A DNA stretch of 23,848 bases from a virus. The position numbers were made by a program, and so were the translations under genes. Positions 1-6,481 of the stretch are shown one piece after another (within the stretch, counting starts at the first letter, position 1; every line of letters begins with the position of its first letter). The notes beneath the pieces are model-generated. The model was given only the letters and a program-made list of their open reading frames with translations, was not told where the DNA came from and did not search any database. The stretch covers positions 1 through 23,848 of IMG/VR virus record IMGVR_UViG_3300045995_001614; one strand, written 5' to 3'.

Positions 1-675
1 ATGCAAAAAAAAGCCATTATCCTACTATCAGGCGGATTAGACTCCATTACCGTACTCGCCCTTGCCAAACAACAAGGCTTTAAATGCTACGCCTTAAGCT
101 TTGATTATGGGCAACGCCACAATGCCGAATTAATTGCCGCTGCGCAAATCGCCTCCGATTATCAAGTTGAAGATCATAAAATCATTCAACTAGGATTAGG
201 ATCAATAGGCGGTTCAGCCTTAACAGACGAACACATTGACGTGCCGCACACGCTACAAACAGGCATACCCGTCACCTATGTTCCTGCCAGAAACACCATT
301 TTCTTATCATTTGCCCTAGGCTGGGCAGAAGTGCTACATCTACATGATATTTTCATCGGTGTGAATGCCGTTGATTACTCAGGCTACCCCGATTGCCGCC
401 CAGAATTCATCGAAAGCTTTCAAAAATTAGCCAACCTAGCCACTAAAGCAGGCGTAGAAGGCACACATTTTTCCATCCACACCCCGCTAATACACTTAAG
501 CAAAGCCGACATTATAAAAACAGGCATAGCCTTAGGTGTGGATTATCAATGCACCGTCTCCTGTTACTCAGCCGACCAACAAGGACGCGCCTGTGGTGAA
601 TGCGATGCCTGCCGCCTAAGAAAAGCAGGGTTCATTGAGGCAGGTGTTCCAGATACGACTCGTTATCAAAAATAA
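1..675 (+). CDS. queC: 7-cyano-7-deazaguanine synthase QueC
   Basis: QueC converts 7-carboxy-7-deazaguanine to preQ0 with ATP and ammonia, a step in making queuosine for tRNA wobble positions; it is cytosolic. The 224-aa product has the usual family length. The N-terminus carries the PP-loop ATP-pyrophosphatase motif SGGLDS (residues 10-15), and the C-terminus has four zinc-binding cysteines (C188, C198, C201, C204) in a C-x9-C-x2-C-x2-C arrangement within CYSAD...ACGECDACR. The frame starts with ATG on the first base of the window, so its RBS cannot be seen. It is host DNA: opposite in strand to the prophage and followed 45 bp later by a tRNA gene with its own promoter. Nothing suggests damage. 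Confidence 0.97.
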   Translation: MQKKAIILLSGGLDSITVLALAKQQGFKCYALSFDYGQRHNAELIAAAQIASDYQVEDHKIIQLGLGSIGGSALTDEHIDVPHTLQTGIPVTYVPARNTIFLSFALGWAEVLHLHDIFIGVNAVDYSGYPDCRPEFIESFQKLANLATKAGVEGTHFSIHTPLIHLSKADIIKTGIALGVDYQCTVSCYSADQQGRACGECDACRLRKAGFIEAGVPDTTRYQK

Positions 676-678
676 ATG

Positions 679-706
679 TTGCAAAAATAGATAAAGTCAC
701 TATAAT
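679..706 (+). promoter_or_regulatory. sigma70-type promoter for tRNA-Lys
   Basis: A perfect -10 box TATAAT (701-706) lies 16 bp after a weaker -35 box TTGCAA (679-684), starting just past the queC stop codon. Transcription would start around 713, a few bases before the mature tRNA 5' end at 721. Confidence 0.65.
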
Positions 707-720
707 AGGCAGTCTTTGTT

Positions 721-796
721 GGGTCGTTAGCTCAGCCGGTAGAGCACCGCACTTTTAATGCGATGGTCGCGCGTTCGAATCGCGCACGACCCACCA
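721..796 (+). tRNA. tRNA-Lys (anticodon TTT)
   Basis: All arms fold. The acceptor stem GGGTCGT (721-727) pairs with ACGACCC (786-792), the D stem GCTC pairs with GAGC, and the T arm is GCGCG-TTCGAAT-CGCGC. The anticodon loop CTTTTAA has TTT at 754-756, read as lysine. CCA is encoded (794-796). The anticodon stem has one C-A mismatch at its outer pair (747/763). The acceptor sequence matches other gammaproteobacterial tRNA-Lys genes. tRNA 3' ends are common phage integration sites, which matters here because a prophage begins a little downstream. Confidence 0.97.
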
Positions 797-814
797 CCAA
801 AGTATAATAAAATC

Positions 815-847
815 AAGCCCTTGAGATTCGTCGAAGGGCTTTTTTTA
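815..847 (+). terminator. Rho-independent terminator after tRNA-Lys
   Basis: AAGCCCTT (815-822) and AAGGGCTT (834-841) form an 8-bp stem followed by a run of eight T (840-847). It ends the tRNA transcript. The hairpin sequence closely resembles the widespread GAGCTTGTCGAA palindrome also seen at 22287-22312. Confidence 0.85.
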
Positions 848-916
848 TGCCTACGGGACACTGGTGGGACACTTCAAAATAACAAGCCACAACAAACTGC
901 AACACAAAGAGCGTAT

Positions 917-969
917 TGTAAATCGACAATCTATTCTGCACACTTTCGACATTTTATTCTGTACACTTT
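917..969. repeat. Two 23-bp direct repeats, possible prophage terminus
   Basis: CGACAATCTATTCTGCACAC plus TTT (924-946) is repeated at 947-969 with three differences (CGACATTTTATTCTGTACAC plus TTT). The first copy is preceded by TGTAAAT starting at 917. A terminal TG followed by evenly spaced copies of a roughly 20-bp transposase-binding site is typical of the ends of Mu-like phages and Tn7/TniA elements. The repeats lie between the host tRNA terminator and the last prophage gene, where an end is expected. The stretch 848-1067 holds no gene I can support; it also contains two GGGACACT copies (855-862, 866-873). Confidence 0.45.
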
Positions 970-1067
970 TTTTCCAGAAAAATCATAAAAACCCGTTAAA
1001 ACCTGTCTTCGTTTGAGTGAATTTTGATTTGTTTAACGCAGGTTATAACGCTCAAAATACGAGAATG

Positions 1068-1106
1068 AAAAAGCCGTATGACTGGTGACAGTCACACGGC
1101 TTTTTT
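1068..1106. terminator. Bidirectional terminator at the end of the prophage late operon
   Basis: AAAAAGCCGT (1068-1077) pairs with ACGGCTTTTT (1096-1105), and TGACT (1079-1083) pairs with AGTCA (1090-1094) around a GGTGAC loop. T runs occur on both strands, so it can stop minus-strand transcription from the prophage operon, whose last gene ends at 1121, as well as transcription coming from the host side. Confidence 0.85.
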
Positions 1107-1120
1107 GTTTGGGTTTAAGG

Positions 1121-1309
1121 CTATTTTTTAGCTTCTGCTTTCCATAAATCTGCCATCGTTTGCTCTTGTTTTTCGACGATGGGAGCGAGTAACCAGTATA
1201 GGCTGTTTAGGTCGTTTTCTGTGCTTGAACTGCATAGACTGGATAGCGTTTTTAGCGCGTTAATCGTGTTATCTAGGTGTTCTAATAAGTCACTGGTGGC
1301 TGTGTTCAT
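1121..1309 (-). CDS. Small prophage protein of unknown function
   Basis: This is a 62-aa, probably helical, acidic soluble protein with a Ser/Thr-rich centre and the ending WKAEAKK. I do not recognise a family. Its ATG overlaps the stop codon of the antirepressor gene by 4 bp (ATGA), so it is almost certainly translated by coupling from the same transcript. It is the last gene before the bidirectional terminator. A partner or modulator of the antirepressor is a possible role from position alone. Confidence 0.65.
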   Translation of the reverse strand: MNTATSDLLEHLDNTINALKTLSSLCSSSTENDLNSLYWLLAPIVEKQEQTMADLWKAEAKK

Positions 1310-1986
1310 GCTGTACCGCCTTTAGCAGGGAGTAAGCCATCACGACGGGCTTGGAAGATGACTTGACGGACGGCGTTAAAGTTGCGGTTTACCGCTTTAA
1401 CTATTTCATGACGGGGTTTGCCTTCGTATTCCATTTGGATGATGGTGTCGGCGATTTTGAAGTCTTCTTGCTTTTCGCTTTCTTCCCGTTGGATTTTTGC
1501 TAAGGTTTTATTGAGGTCAAGTTTTAAGCAGTCTTTAGCCGAAATAACGACCTTGCACGCTAATAGTTGTTCATTTAACGCGGCAAGCTGTTCTTGAAAG
1601 GCGATGAATTCGGCTAGGGTTAGGGTATCGTTGAGGCGGCTTTTTAAGCCGTAAGGCGTGGTTGTCAATTGCCGTTCACAGTCGATGAAGTAACGGCGGG
1701 CTTGTTTGCCTTTGGCGTTGCGTTCAACCATAGATAGTTCTTTTGCCATGTCTAGGGTGATGTGGTATTCCTTGCTTTGACGACCGCCTTGGGGTTTTTT
1801 GGTGTTTTCCAAAAAACTAATAAAGTCTTGATTTTCAACGAAATCATATTGCGTTATGCGGTCTTTAATCCAATTTGCAAACAGATCTTTATTTTCAAGA
1901 AAAGTATGCAGTTTACGCGCATTAACAAGTTCTGTTGTTTCGCCAGCGATAGTGCCAGCAAAGAGGGGGACTAATTGAGTAGTCAT
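1306..1986 (-). CDS. AntA/AntB-type phage antirepressor
   Basis: The N-terminal half (about residues 15-110) matches the AntA/AntB antirepressor domain: VNARKLHTFLENKDLFANWI, then QYDFVENQDFISF and EYHITLDMAKELSMVERNAKGKQARRYFIDCE. Such proteins relieve repression of a prophage, usually by binding its repressor. The C-terminal half (about 120-226) looks helical, with a possible small DNA-binding segment around EGKPRHEIVKAVNRNFNAVR. The ATG at 1986 has the SD sequence AAGG 8 bases upstream. It overlaps the next small gene by 4 bp. Its place at the far end of the late region, away from any repressor, is unusual for a lysis-lysogeny gene and suggests a module with its own control. Confidence 0.88.
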   Translation of the reverse strand: MTTQLVPLFAGTIAGETTELVNARKLHTFLENKDLFANWIKDRITQYDFVENQDFISFLENTKKPQGGRQSKEYHITLDMAKELSMVERNAKGKQARRYFIDCERQLTTTPYGLKSRLNDTLTLAEFIAFQEQLAALNEQLLACKVVISAKDCLKLDLNKTLAKIQREESEKQEDFKIADTIIQMEYEGKPRHEIVKAVNRNFNAVRQVIFQARRDGLLPAKGGTA

Positions 1987-1995
1987 GGTGATACC

Positions 1996-2226
1996 TTACA
2001 GAGTTATTTTGAAATTAATCACCCCGAAGGGTGAGGTAGGAGCTTCAAAACAGGCTGTAAGACCTGCGTCTATACCTTTCGATATAAACACTCCTATCTC
2101 AGGCGCAATTATGCCACAAATGGCAGGATTGCAGAAATCAACAGGCATAAAAAAACCACATGGCTTTCGTGTGTGGGTAACGCTTACAGTTTGAGTTTTG
2201 AAGCTCGAAACAAAGCATACCCCCAC
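1996..2226 (-). CDS. Ash-like small reading frame (uncertain)
   Basis: This 76-aa frame opens with GTG at 2226 and ends just before the antirepressor RBS. It reads HTRKPCGFFMPVDF, NPAICGIIAPEIG and GIDAGLTACFEAP, a pattern that recalls the poorly understood Ash family of short frames found upstream of regulatory genes in P4-like and other mobile elements. No good SD precedes the GTG. The opposite strand is also open for 69 codons (1985-2194), so the DNA could instead be a conserved regulatory or RNA element. I assign no function. Confidence 0.35.
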   Translation of the reverse strand: MGVCFVSSFKTQTVSVTHTRKPCGFFMPVDFCNPAICGIIAPEIGVFISKGIDAGLTACFEAPTSPFGVINFKITL

Positions 2227-2243
2227 ACCCCGCCCCTGTCAAA

Positions 2244-2603
2244 CTAAAACCCAGTTGATACGCTACTCTGCCCTGTTGATGAGCTGTAATTACTCAGCAC
2301 TGAATGTTGGTCAAACGTGAGCGTTACTGTGGTGTTTTCAGAGTCCGCACCACCCGCAAACATTCCCACTATCGGAATAAAGGTAGCCGCTTTCGCTTGT
2401 GCCTCGGTATAGAAATAAATAGCTGTTTTTGTCCCATCAGAATTGACAGTGGATTGTGTAGGTGTTCCCAGTCTATTAACCACTTCACTGTAAGTTGTTT
2501 TTCCCTTAGTAAAGCCAGTCAGGTCTTTAGTTTCCACCTTTGTTCCCATTGACATACAGGCGGTTAGCATTGATATTGCCGCGACAATCATTAACTTTTT
2601 CAT
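2244..2603 (-). CDS. BamE/SmpA-like small lipoprotein
   Basis: The 119-aa product begins MKKLMIVAAISMLTAC, a lipoprotein signal peptide with lipobox LTAC, so the mature protein starts at Cys16 and should sit in a membrane leaflet facing the periplasm. The middle segment FTKGKTTYSEVVNRLGTPT is the SmpA/OmlA (BamE) fold signature. A Gly/Ala hydrophobic stretch (TFIPIVGMFAGG) follows. The start was set at 2603 rather than at an upstream in-frame ATG (2714) because AGGG lies 6 bases before it and the signal peptide starts there; the longer frame would include repeat-derived sequence. BamE helps assemble outer-membrane proteins. A phage-carried relative may change the host surface or block superinfection, but that is inference. 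Confidence 0.8.
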   Translation of the reverse strand: MKKLMIVAAISMLTACMSMGTKVETKDLTGFTKGKTTYSEVVNRLGTPTQSTVNSDGTKTAIYFYTEAQAKAATFIPIVGMFAGGADSENTTVTLTFDQHSVLSNYSSSTGQSSVSTGF

Positions 2604-2674
2604 GAATTTCCCTAAAACAGTGAGTTGAACTAACAGTCTAGCAGATAGCACCGTGTGTATTGTGGGAACAAGAA

Positions 2675-2694
2675 CAAACCAAGGTTTGAACTCC
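2675..2694. repeat. Half copy of the GGAGTYCAAACC palindrome
   Basis: CAAACCAAGGTTTGAACTCC is one arm of the prophage-wide palindrome. It lies in the leader of the lipoprotein gene, just past the tail-fibre stop codon. Confidence 0.85.
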
Positions 2695-2700
2695 GTTAGG

Positions 2701-3822
2701 CTACAACTCCGCACTAATGGTAATCACCGCCCCACCACCAGCACTGGCTTTTAACGTCGCCCCACCACCTGCGACGGCAACTGCTGCATTCATGTCTACT
2801 CTCGCGCTGGATAATCCAGCATAGACGGTATTTGTTGTAGCGGCTACTGCTGCGCCGTTGGCGTATATCTGAGCGGATGTGATGGTGATAGTCGGTGTAG
2901 TTCGCTTCATTTGATAGCTTAATAACACGCTGGATACCGTGGTGCTAAAGACGAAGCCAGCGGCAATCGCCTGATTAATCGCAGCGGTGATTTGTTCGTA
3001 GTAATACTGACAGAGGGCGAGTTCATAGCCCGTCATGCGTTGCTCAAAGGGGGTTGCGACCGCACCTTTTTCGAGCTGTGTCATGCTTAGGGTGCCGGTA
3101 TTAAATTCAATGGAGAGGTTAGTGCCACCCACGACCGAGGCGGTAGCTCCAGAGGCAGCATAACTACCGACACCGAAGCGTCCTTGTGCTGTGCCTGTCC
3201 AGGAGAGCACGCAGGTGTTTGTGCCTAAGGGCAGGTTGCTCCCCTCAATGATCTGTAGCAGTGTGCCGGCGGTAATGGTTAAGGTAGTGATGCCAGAACT
3301 TAAGGTAAAGGTGTAGGTGCAACCGCCCGCGCCCGCTTTCCAGCGATCATGACCATACGCCCCTGCCGCTAGTACCACCGTACCCGTGACGGCGCGTTGA
3401 TTGATAGTGAAATTGCCGTTAATCAGGCAGTTTTTACCCAGTCCAGCGATAACGTAAGCTTGGGCATATTCGATGTATTGACCTGCGGCGGTTGCTGCTG
3501 CTACACCCGTGTGTTTAAACCCCGCCATTGGTAAGTTGGCAGCGGGATTCACTGTGCCATCAGCCGAGAGTTTGCCCGCTAACAGCGTGGCATTTTGGGT
3601 GTATTCGACATACTGCCCCGTCGCCGATGCTGTCGCCGCTCCGGTGTGCTTAAATCCACCCATCGGTAAGTTGGCAGTGGGTGTTACCGTGCCATCTTTG
3701 GCTAATTTATCGGCTTGTAGGGCAGTGACTTCCGCTTTTGCGGTCGCAAAGTTGTTGCGAATTTCAACGGCATCAATGAGCGTGCCGCTGACAGGGATAG
3801 CGTTATTAATGGCTGATGTCAT
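2701..3822 (-). CDS. Phage tail fibre / receptor-binding protein
   Basis: The 373-aa product has a short N-terminal segment, then two tandem copies of a 45-aa unit (about residues 40-76 and 85-121) with DGTV.P.ANLPM.GFKHTG followed by GQY.EY.Q, a repeat typical of phage tail fibres. The C-terminal domain begins CLINGNFTINQRA and continues with GAYGHDRWKAG, a module found at the ends of many tail fibres and appendages. The rest is rich in Ala, Thr, Gly and beta-prone residues. The ATG at 3822 has a strong SD (AAGGA) 7 bases upstream. It follows the tail hub gene, as expected for a distal appendage, and would set host range. Confidence 0.85.
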   Translation of the reverse strand: MTSAINNAIPVSGTLIDAVEIRNNFATAKAEVTALQADKLAKDGTVTPTANLPMGGFKHTGAATASATGQYVEYTQNATLLAGKLSADGTVNPAANLPMAGFKHTGVAAATAAGQYIEYAQAYVIAGLGKNCLINGNFTINQRAVTGTVVLAAGAYGHDRWKAGAGGCTYTFTLSSGITTLTITAGTLLQIIEGSNLPLGTNTCVLSWTGTAQGRFGVGSYAASGATASVVGGTNLSIEFNTGTLSMTQLEKGAVATPFEQRMTGYELALCQYYYEQITAAINQAIAAGFVFSTTVSSVLLSYQMKRTTPTITITSAQIYANGAAVAATTNTVYAGLSSARVDMNAAVAVAGGGATLKASAGGGAVITISAEL

Positions 3823-3840
3823 GATTGTTCCTTAAGGGCT

Positions 3841-3919
3841 GGAGTCCAAACCTTGGTCTGGACTTTGTATTGGAGTTCAAACCCTTGGTTTGCACTTTCA
3901 AACCAAGGGTTTGAACTCC
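3841..3919. repeat. Half copy plus perfect full copy of the palindromic repeat
   Basis: A degenerate half copy (from 3841, GGAGTCCAAACCTTGG) is followed by a full element (3872-3919). The full element has two exactly complementary 21-base arms, starting GGAGTTCAAACC, around a CACTTT loop. It fills most of the 104-bp gap between the tail hub and tail fibre genes. As RNA it would form a strong hairpin between them, but there is no T tract. Confidence 0.95.
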
Positions 3920-3926
3920 GTGTTGG

Positions 3927-5888
3927 TTATTGCCAGTTTGAGCCGTCATTCCATCGATGGATGCCATCATTCCAGGCTAACGATGGAATAGTGAAGCTGT
4001 ACGCAGGCACAGCGGCGAGGTCTTGCCCGCCATCTTCAAAGACGTTGTACGACGTAAATTTCAGGTACACCGTTGTACCAATATACGCAGGGTCGTAGGC
4101 GAATTTAAACAGGCTGTCATCACAACGAATGAACTTATCACCGATTACCGCGCCTTGAATACTCGACTGTAAACCGCGTTTTAAATAGCTTACGTCATAG
4201 TGTTCTACACCCGTTAATGTCACGTCGCGATAGGCTAACAACTCATTGCCCACGCGACACAATGTCCCTGCGGTATCGACTTCTAATTGACTCACACTAG
4301 CCAGTTGCCCATGCGATTGTGATAGATCAACGGACAGGGTATGGGTGGTATCAATTGCCGCACCGCTAGGCAGATTAGCGGTTAACACCCCCATGCGGGT
4401 ATTGCCTGAATGATTACCTATCCATGAATACGACACGCCACCATCAAGGCTTAAATGAATATCACAGCCGCCATACAAGGGGTCACTATTGGAGAGTGCG
4501 CACCAAATCTCATTACCCGTGACTGATAAAGCCGTTGGGGCAATGAAGATAACCGGCGGGTTAATATTGCCGATCGCAGTAGTGTGATTAGGAATATAGG
4601 GCACGGTAGCAGGCGCGGCATAATGGGTCGCTGCATACACCTGACTGACATAATCCTCAGCGGTTATCTTTAATAGATAATCGGTGGTGATAACGATTTT
4701 CTTGATAATCACCGGGTGCTGTTCTAGCCCTAACACGCTGTCAGTGAGCGTTATAATGTCCATCGGCTCAAGACGGCTATAACGCAGTGATAACGTAAAT
4801 TCGTAGCTGGTGCGTATCACTAAATCACGCTGCAATAGCCGATGCACTAAGCTACGCGCTAAGTCTGCGCGAGCGACATAATCGGCTTTGATGGTTTCAC
4901 CGGTGCGTAGTCCAATGGTCTCAATACTCGCCAAATCTTTCTCTTCGGCTATCTCAGTATTGTAGTCGGTTGCCCGATTAGTGAATTCCAATTTCAGTGC
5001 GTTAAACGAATCGATGGCTTTCTTGCGCGTCGGTGTAATCGGGGCTTGTCCTTGGTCAACAATGAAGTCGTCATTAGTCAGATCATAGCCCGTCACTAAG
5101 CCGTCATCGGTATAGCTAATGAAGTGGAATAAGCCATTTTTCATCACCAGCTCGACACTGCATAAATTCAGTATTTCAGTGATAAATTCAGCGGCGGACT
5201 TTTGGGCATCGAGTAGCACACTAAAGGACAAATCCTGCGCGATACAATACGCCCTAAATACCGCCGTATCAGCAATCTTATCAACTGAAATGCCACATTC
5301 ACGCACCATAATGTCAGGGATAAAGTCTGCGGGACTGGCATCGTTTTCTGTCTGTGTCGCAAAACCGCCAAACACTTCCACGGTGTGATTCCCCAATGAA
5401 GCAGTATCGGACAGGCTGTACAGATTAGAGGCAAGATAAGCAAAACCACGCAACGCAACTGCTTTTGTGGGTTCGTAAGTGGTTAAATAGCCCCACGGTA
5501 CTTGAGTACTATCGCCTTTAAATAGCGTGAAGCCTGAATGGGACGGGCTGGTATCGGCTACACTAGCAATCGACGGATAGACTTTTTTATCTATCCACAT
5601 CCGACCGGTAGCACTGATTTCATTAGAGGAAATACCCATCATGATAGAGGCGAAATACATGAAGGTGGTGTTGGTGGGCTTCTTTTTCTTGCCGCCTTTG
5701 CCGCTGGTTTTAATACGCTCTACGATAGGTATTGCTAAGAAGTTGGCGTAGAAAAACAGCGTCACGGGCGTGCGGACTTTGCCATAGATTAACGGTATCA
5801 CATTGCCGTAGCCCTGCGATTGAATCTTAATGCTACCCAGTTTGTCTGCGACGGTAGACTTGGTTTTTTTACCACCGAATAGGCTCAT
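3927..5888 (-). CDS. Tail tip hub protein (GTA gp15-like)
   Basis: This 653-aa protein sits directly after the NlpC/P60 gene, the place of gp15 in gene transfer agents and of the host-specificity protein in many siphoviruses. The N-terminus (GYGNVIPLIYGKVRTPVTLF) is typical of the hub. Residues about 60-75 hold a lysine-rich loop (GKGGKKKKP). The middle (about 200-430) fits the baseplate-hub fold, with LSFSVLLDAQKSAAEFI, SFNALKLEFTNRATDYN and RYSRLEPMDIITLTD. The C-terminal part (about 440-653) is beta-rich and probably an FN3/Ig-like shell. It overlaps the NlpC/P60 stop codon by 4 bp (ATGA). The hub closes the tail tube and connects to the receptor-binding fibre encoded next. Confidence 0.88.
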   Translation of the reverse strand: MSLFGGKKTKSTVADKLGSIKIQSQGYGNVIPLIYGKVRTPVTLFFYANFLAIPIVERIKTSGKGGKKKKPTNTTFMYFASIMMGISSNEISATGRMWIDKKVYPSIASVADTSPSHSGFTLFKGDSTQVPWGYLTTYEPTKAVALRGFAYLASNLYSLSDTASLGNHTVEVFGGFATQTENDASPADFIPDIMVRECGISVDKIADTAVFRAYCIAQDLSFSVLLDAQKSAAEFITEILNLCSVELVMKNGLFHFISYTDDGLVTGYDLTNDDFIVDQGQAPITPTRKKAIDSFNALKLEFTNRATDYNTEIAEEKDLASIETIGLRTGETIKADYVARADLARSLVHRLLQRDLVIRTSYEFTLSLRYSRLEPMDIITLTDSVLGLEQHPVIIKKIVITTDYLLKITAEDYVSQVYAATHYAAPATVPYIPNHTTAIGNINPPVIFIAPTALSVTGNEIWCALSNSDPLYGGCDIHLSLDGGVSYSWIGNHSGNTRMGVLTANLPSGAAIDTTHTLSVDLSQSHGQLASVSQLEVDTAGTLCRVGNELLAYRDVTLTGVEHYDVSYLKRGLQSSIQGAVIGDKFIRCDDSLFKFAYDPAYIGTTVYLKFTSYNVFEDGGQDLAAVPAYSFTIPSLAWNDGIHRWNDGSNWQ

Positions 5889-6481
5889 AATTGCCCCGCC
5901 ACGGAGTTTAAACCTTGGTTTGAAAAAGAGCGCAAACCAAGGTTTGGACTCCTGTTTGAACTACTGCTTGAACTCCCTGTAAACACCGAATAAAACCGCA
6001 CTTCACGCCCTGCTAAATCGCCTTGATCTGCTAAATCCAGCAACACGCCCTCATCAATCTTGGCATGAATAATGGTTGGATAATCCACTACGATAGCGGC
6101 ATGACTAAAACACCTGCCAAACTTCCACACTGCAATATCACCCTGTAACGGCTTATCAACACGGCAGGCATAGCGTTCGATATTGGCTAAAAACCGCTCT
6201 TCATTAGAGTGGATAGCGAAGTCTTGGGGATAGGGGTCAGGGGTAAAGCGGGCTATCAAACCGCAGTTGGCATAAATCTCGATGACAATCCGCCCACAGT
6301 CTACACCCGCGCCTTTGACAGCGGCGGCGTGTCGCCACGGAGTTTTAAGCCACGTTAGCGATTCGTCAATCACCGCTTGTCTAGCGGCGGACAAACCAAG
6401 GTTTGAACTCCCGCCACCACTGGAGTTCAAACGCTCTCCTGAGGCATCGAAGGGCTGGCTTGTACTTGTGCTAGCGATCAT
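5885..6481 (-). CDS. NlpC/P60 cysteine peptidase of the tail tip, with repeat-derived ends
   Basis: The core (about residues 32-160) is an NlpC/P60 domain of the GTA gp14 type (TIGR02219). It has WLKTPWRH, the catalytic Cys62 in GVDCGRIV, His127 in FSHAAIVV and His139. It would cut peptidoglycan peptides during DNA entry. Both ends are unusual: residues 1-30 (Ser/Gly-rich, ending SSNLGL) and the last 25 or so (SPNLGL, SNQGLNS) are encoded by copies of the palindromic repeat (6392-6433 and 5903-5952). The repeats have extended the protein without breaking the frame. The start overlaps the DUF2163 stop (ATGA) and the end overlaps the hub start (ATGA), so translation is coupled. Confidence 0.9.
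   Translation of the reverse strand: MIASTSTSQPFDASGERLNSSGGGSSNLGLSAARQAVIDESLTWLKTPWRHAAAVKGAGVDCGRIVIEIYANCGLIARFTPDPYPQDFAIHSNEERFLANIERYACRVDKPLQGDIAVWKFGRCFSHAAIVVDYPTIIHAKIDEGVLLDLADQGDLAGREVRFYSVFTGSSSSSSNRSPNLGLRSFSNQGLNSVAGQL
5903..5952. repeat. Full palindromic repeat inside the 3' end of the NlpC/P60 gene
   Basis: An arm GGAGTTTAAACCTTGGTTTG, a 10-base loop, and the near-complementary arm CAAACCAAGGTTTGGACTCC. Further degenerate pieces (TGTTTGAACTAC, GCTTGAACTCC) follow to about 5976. The reading frame runs through the element to the stop codon at 5885. Confidence 0.95.
6392..6433. repeat. Palindromic repeat arms, outward arrangement, in the 5' end of the NlpC/P60 gene
   Basis: CAAACCAAGGTTTGAACTCC (6392-6411), a 10-base spacer, then GGAGTTCAAACG (6422-6433). 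The arms meet by their GGAG ends, opposite to the usual arrangement. They encode the Ser/Gly-rich N-terminal extension of the peptidase. Confidence 0.85.

Noticed and set aside
853-873. Two GGGACACT copies as integrase arm sites
   Set aside because: Two short copies 11 bp apart are suggestive, but no integrase gene or core-site duplication is in the window.
758-988. 76-codon plus-strand frame starting inside the tRNA
   Set aside because: It begins in the tRNA anticodon arm and runs through the terminator; no RBS and no protein-like sequence.
1985-2194. 69-codon plus-strand frame opposite the Ash-like frame
   Set aside because: No RBS and the wrong direction for this operon; kept only as a reminder that the region's coding status is uncertain.
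3872-3919. Rho-independent terminator between hub and tail fibre
   Set aside because: The hairpin is strong but has no T tract on either strand, and it belongs to the dispersed repeat family.
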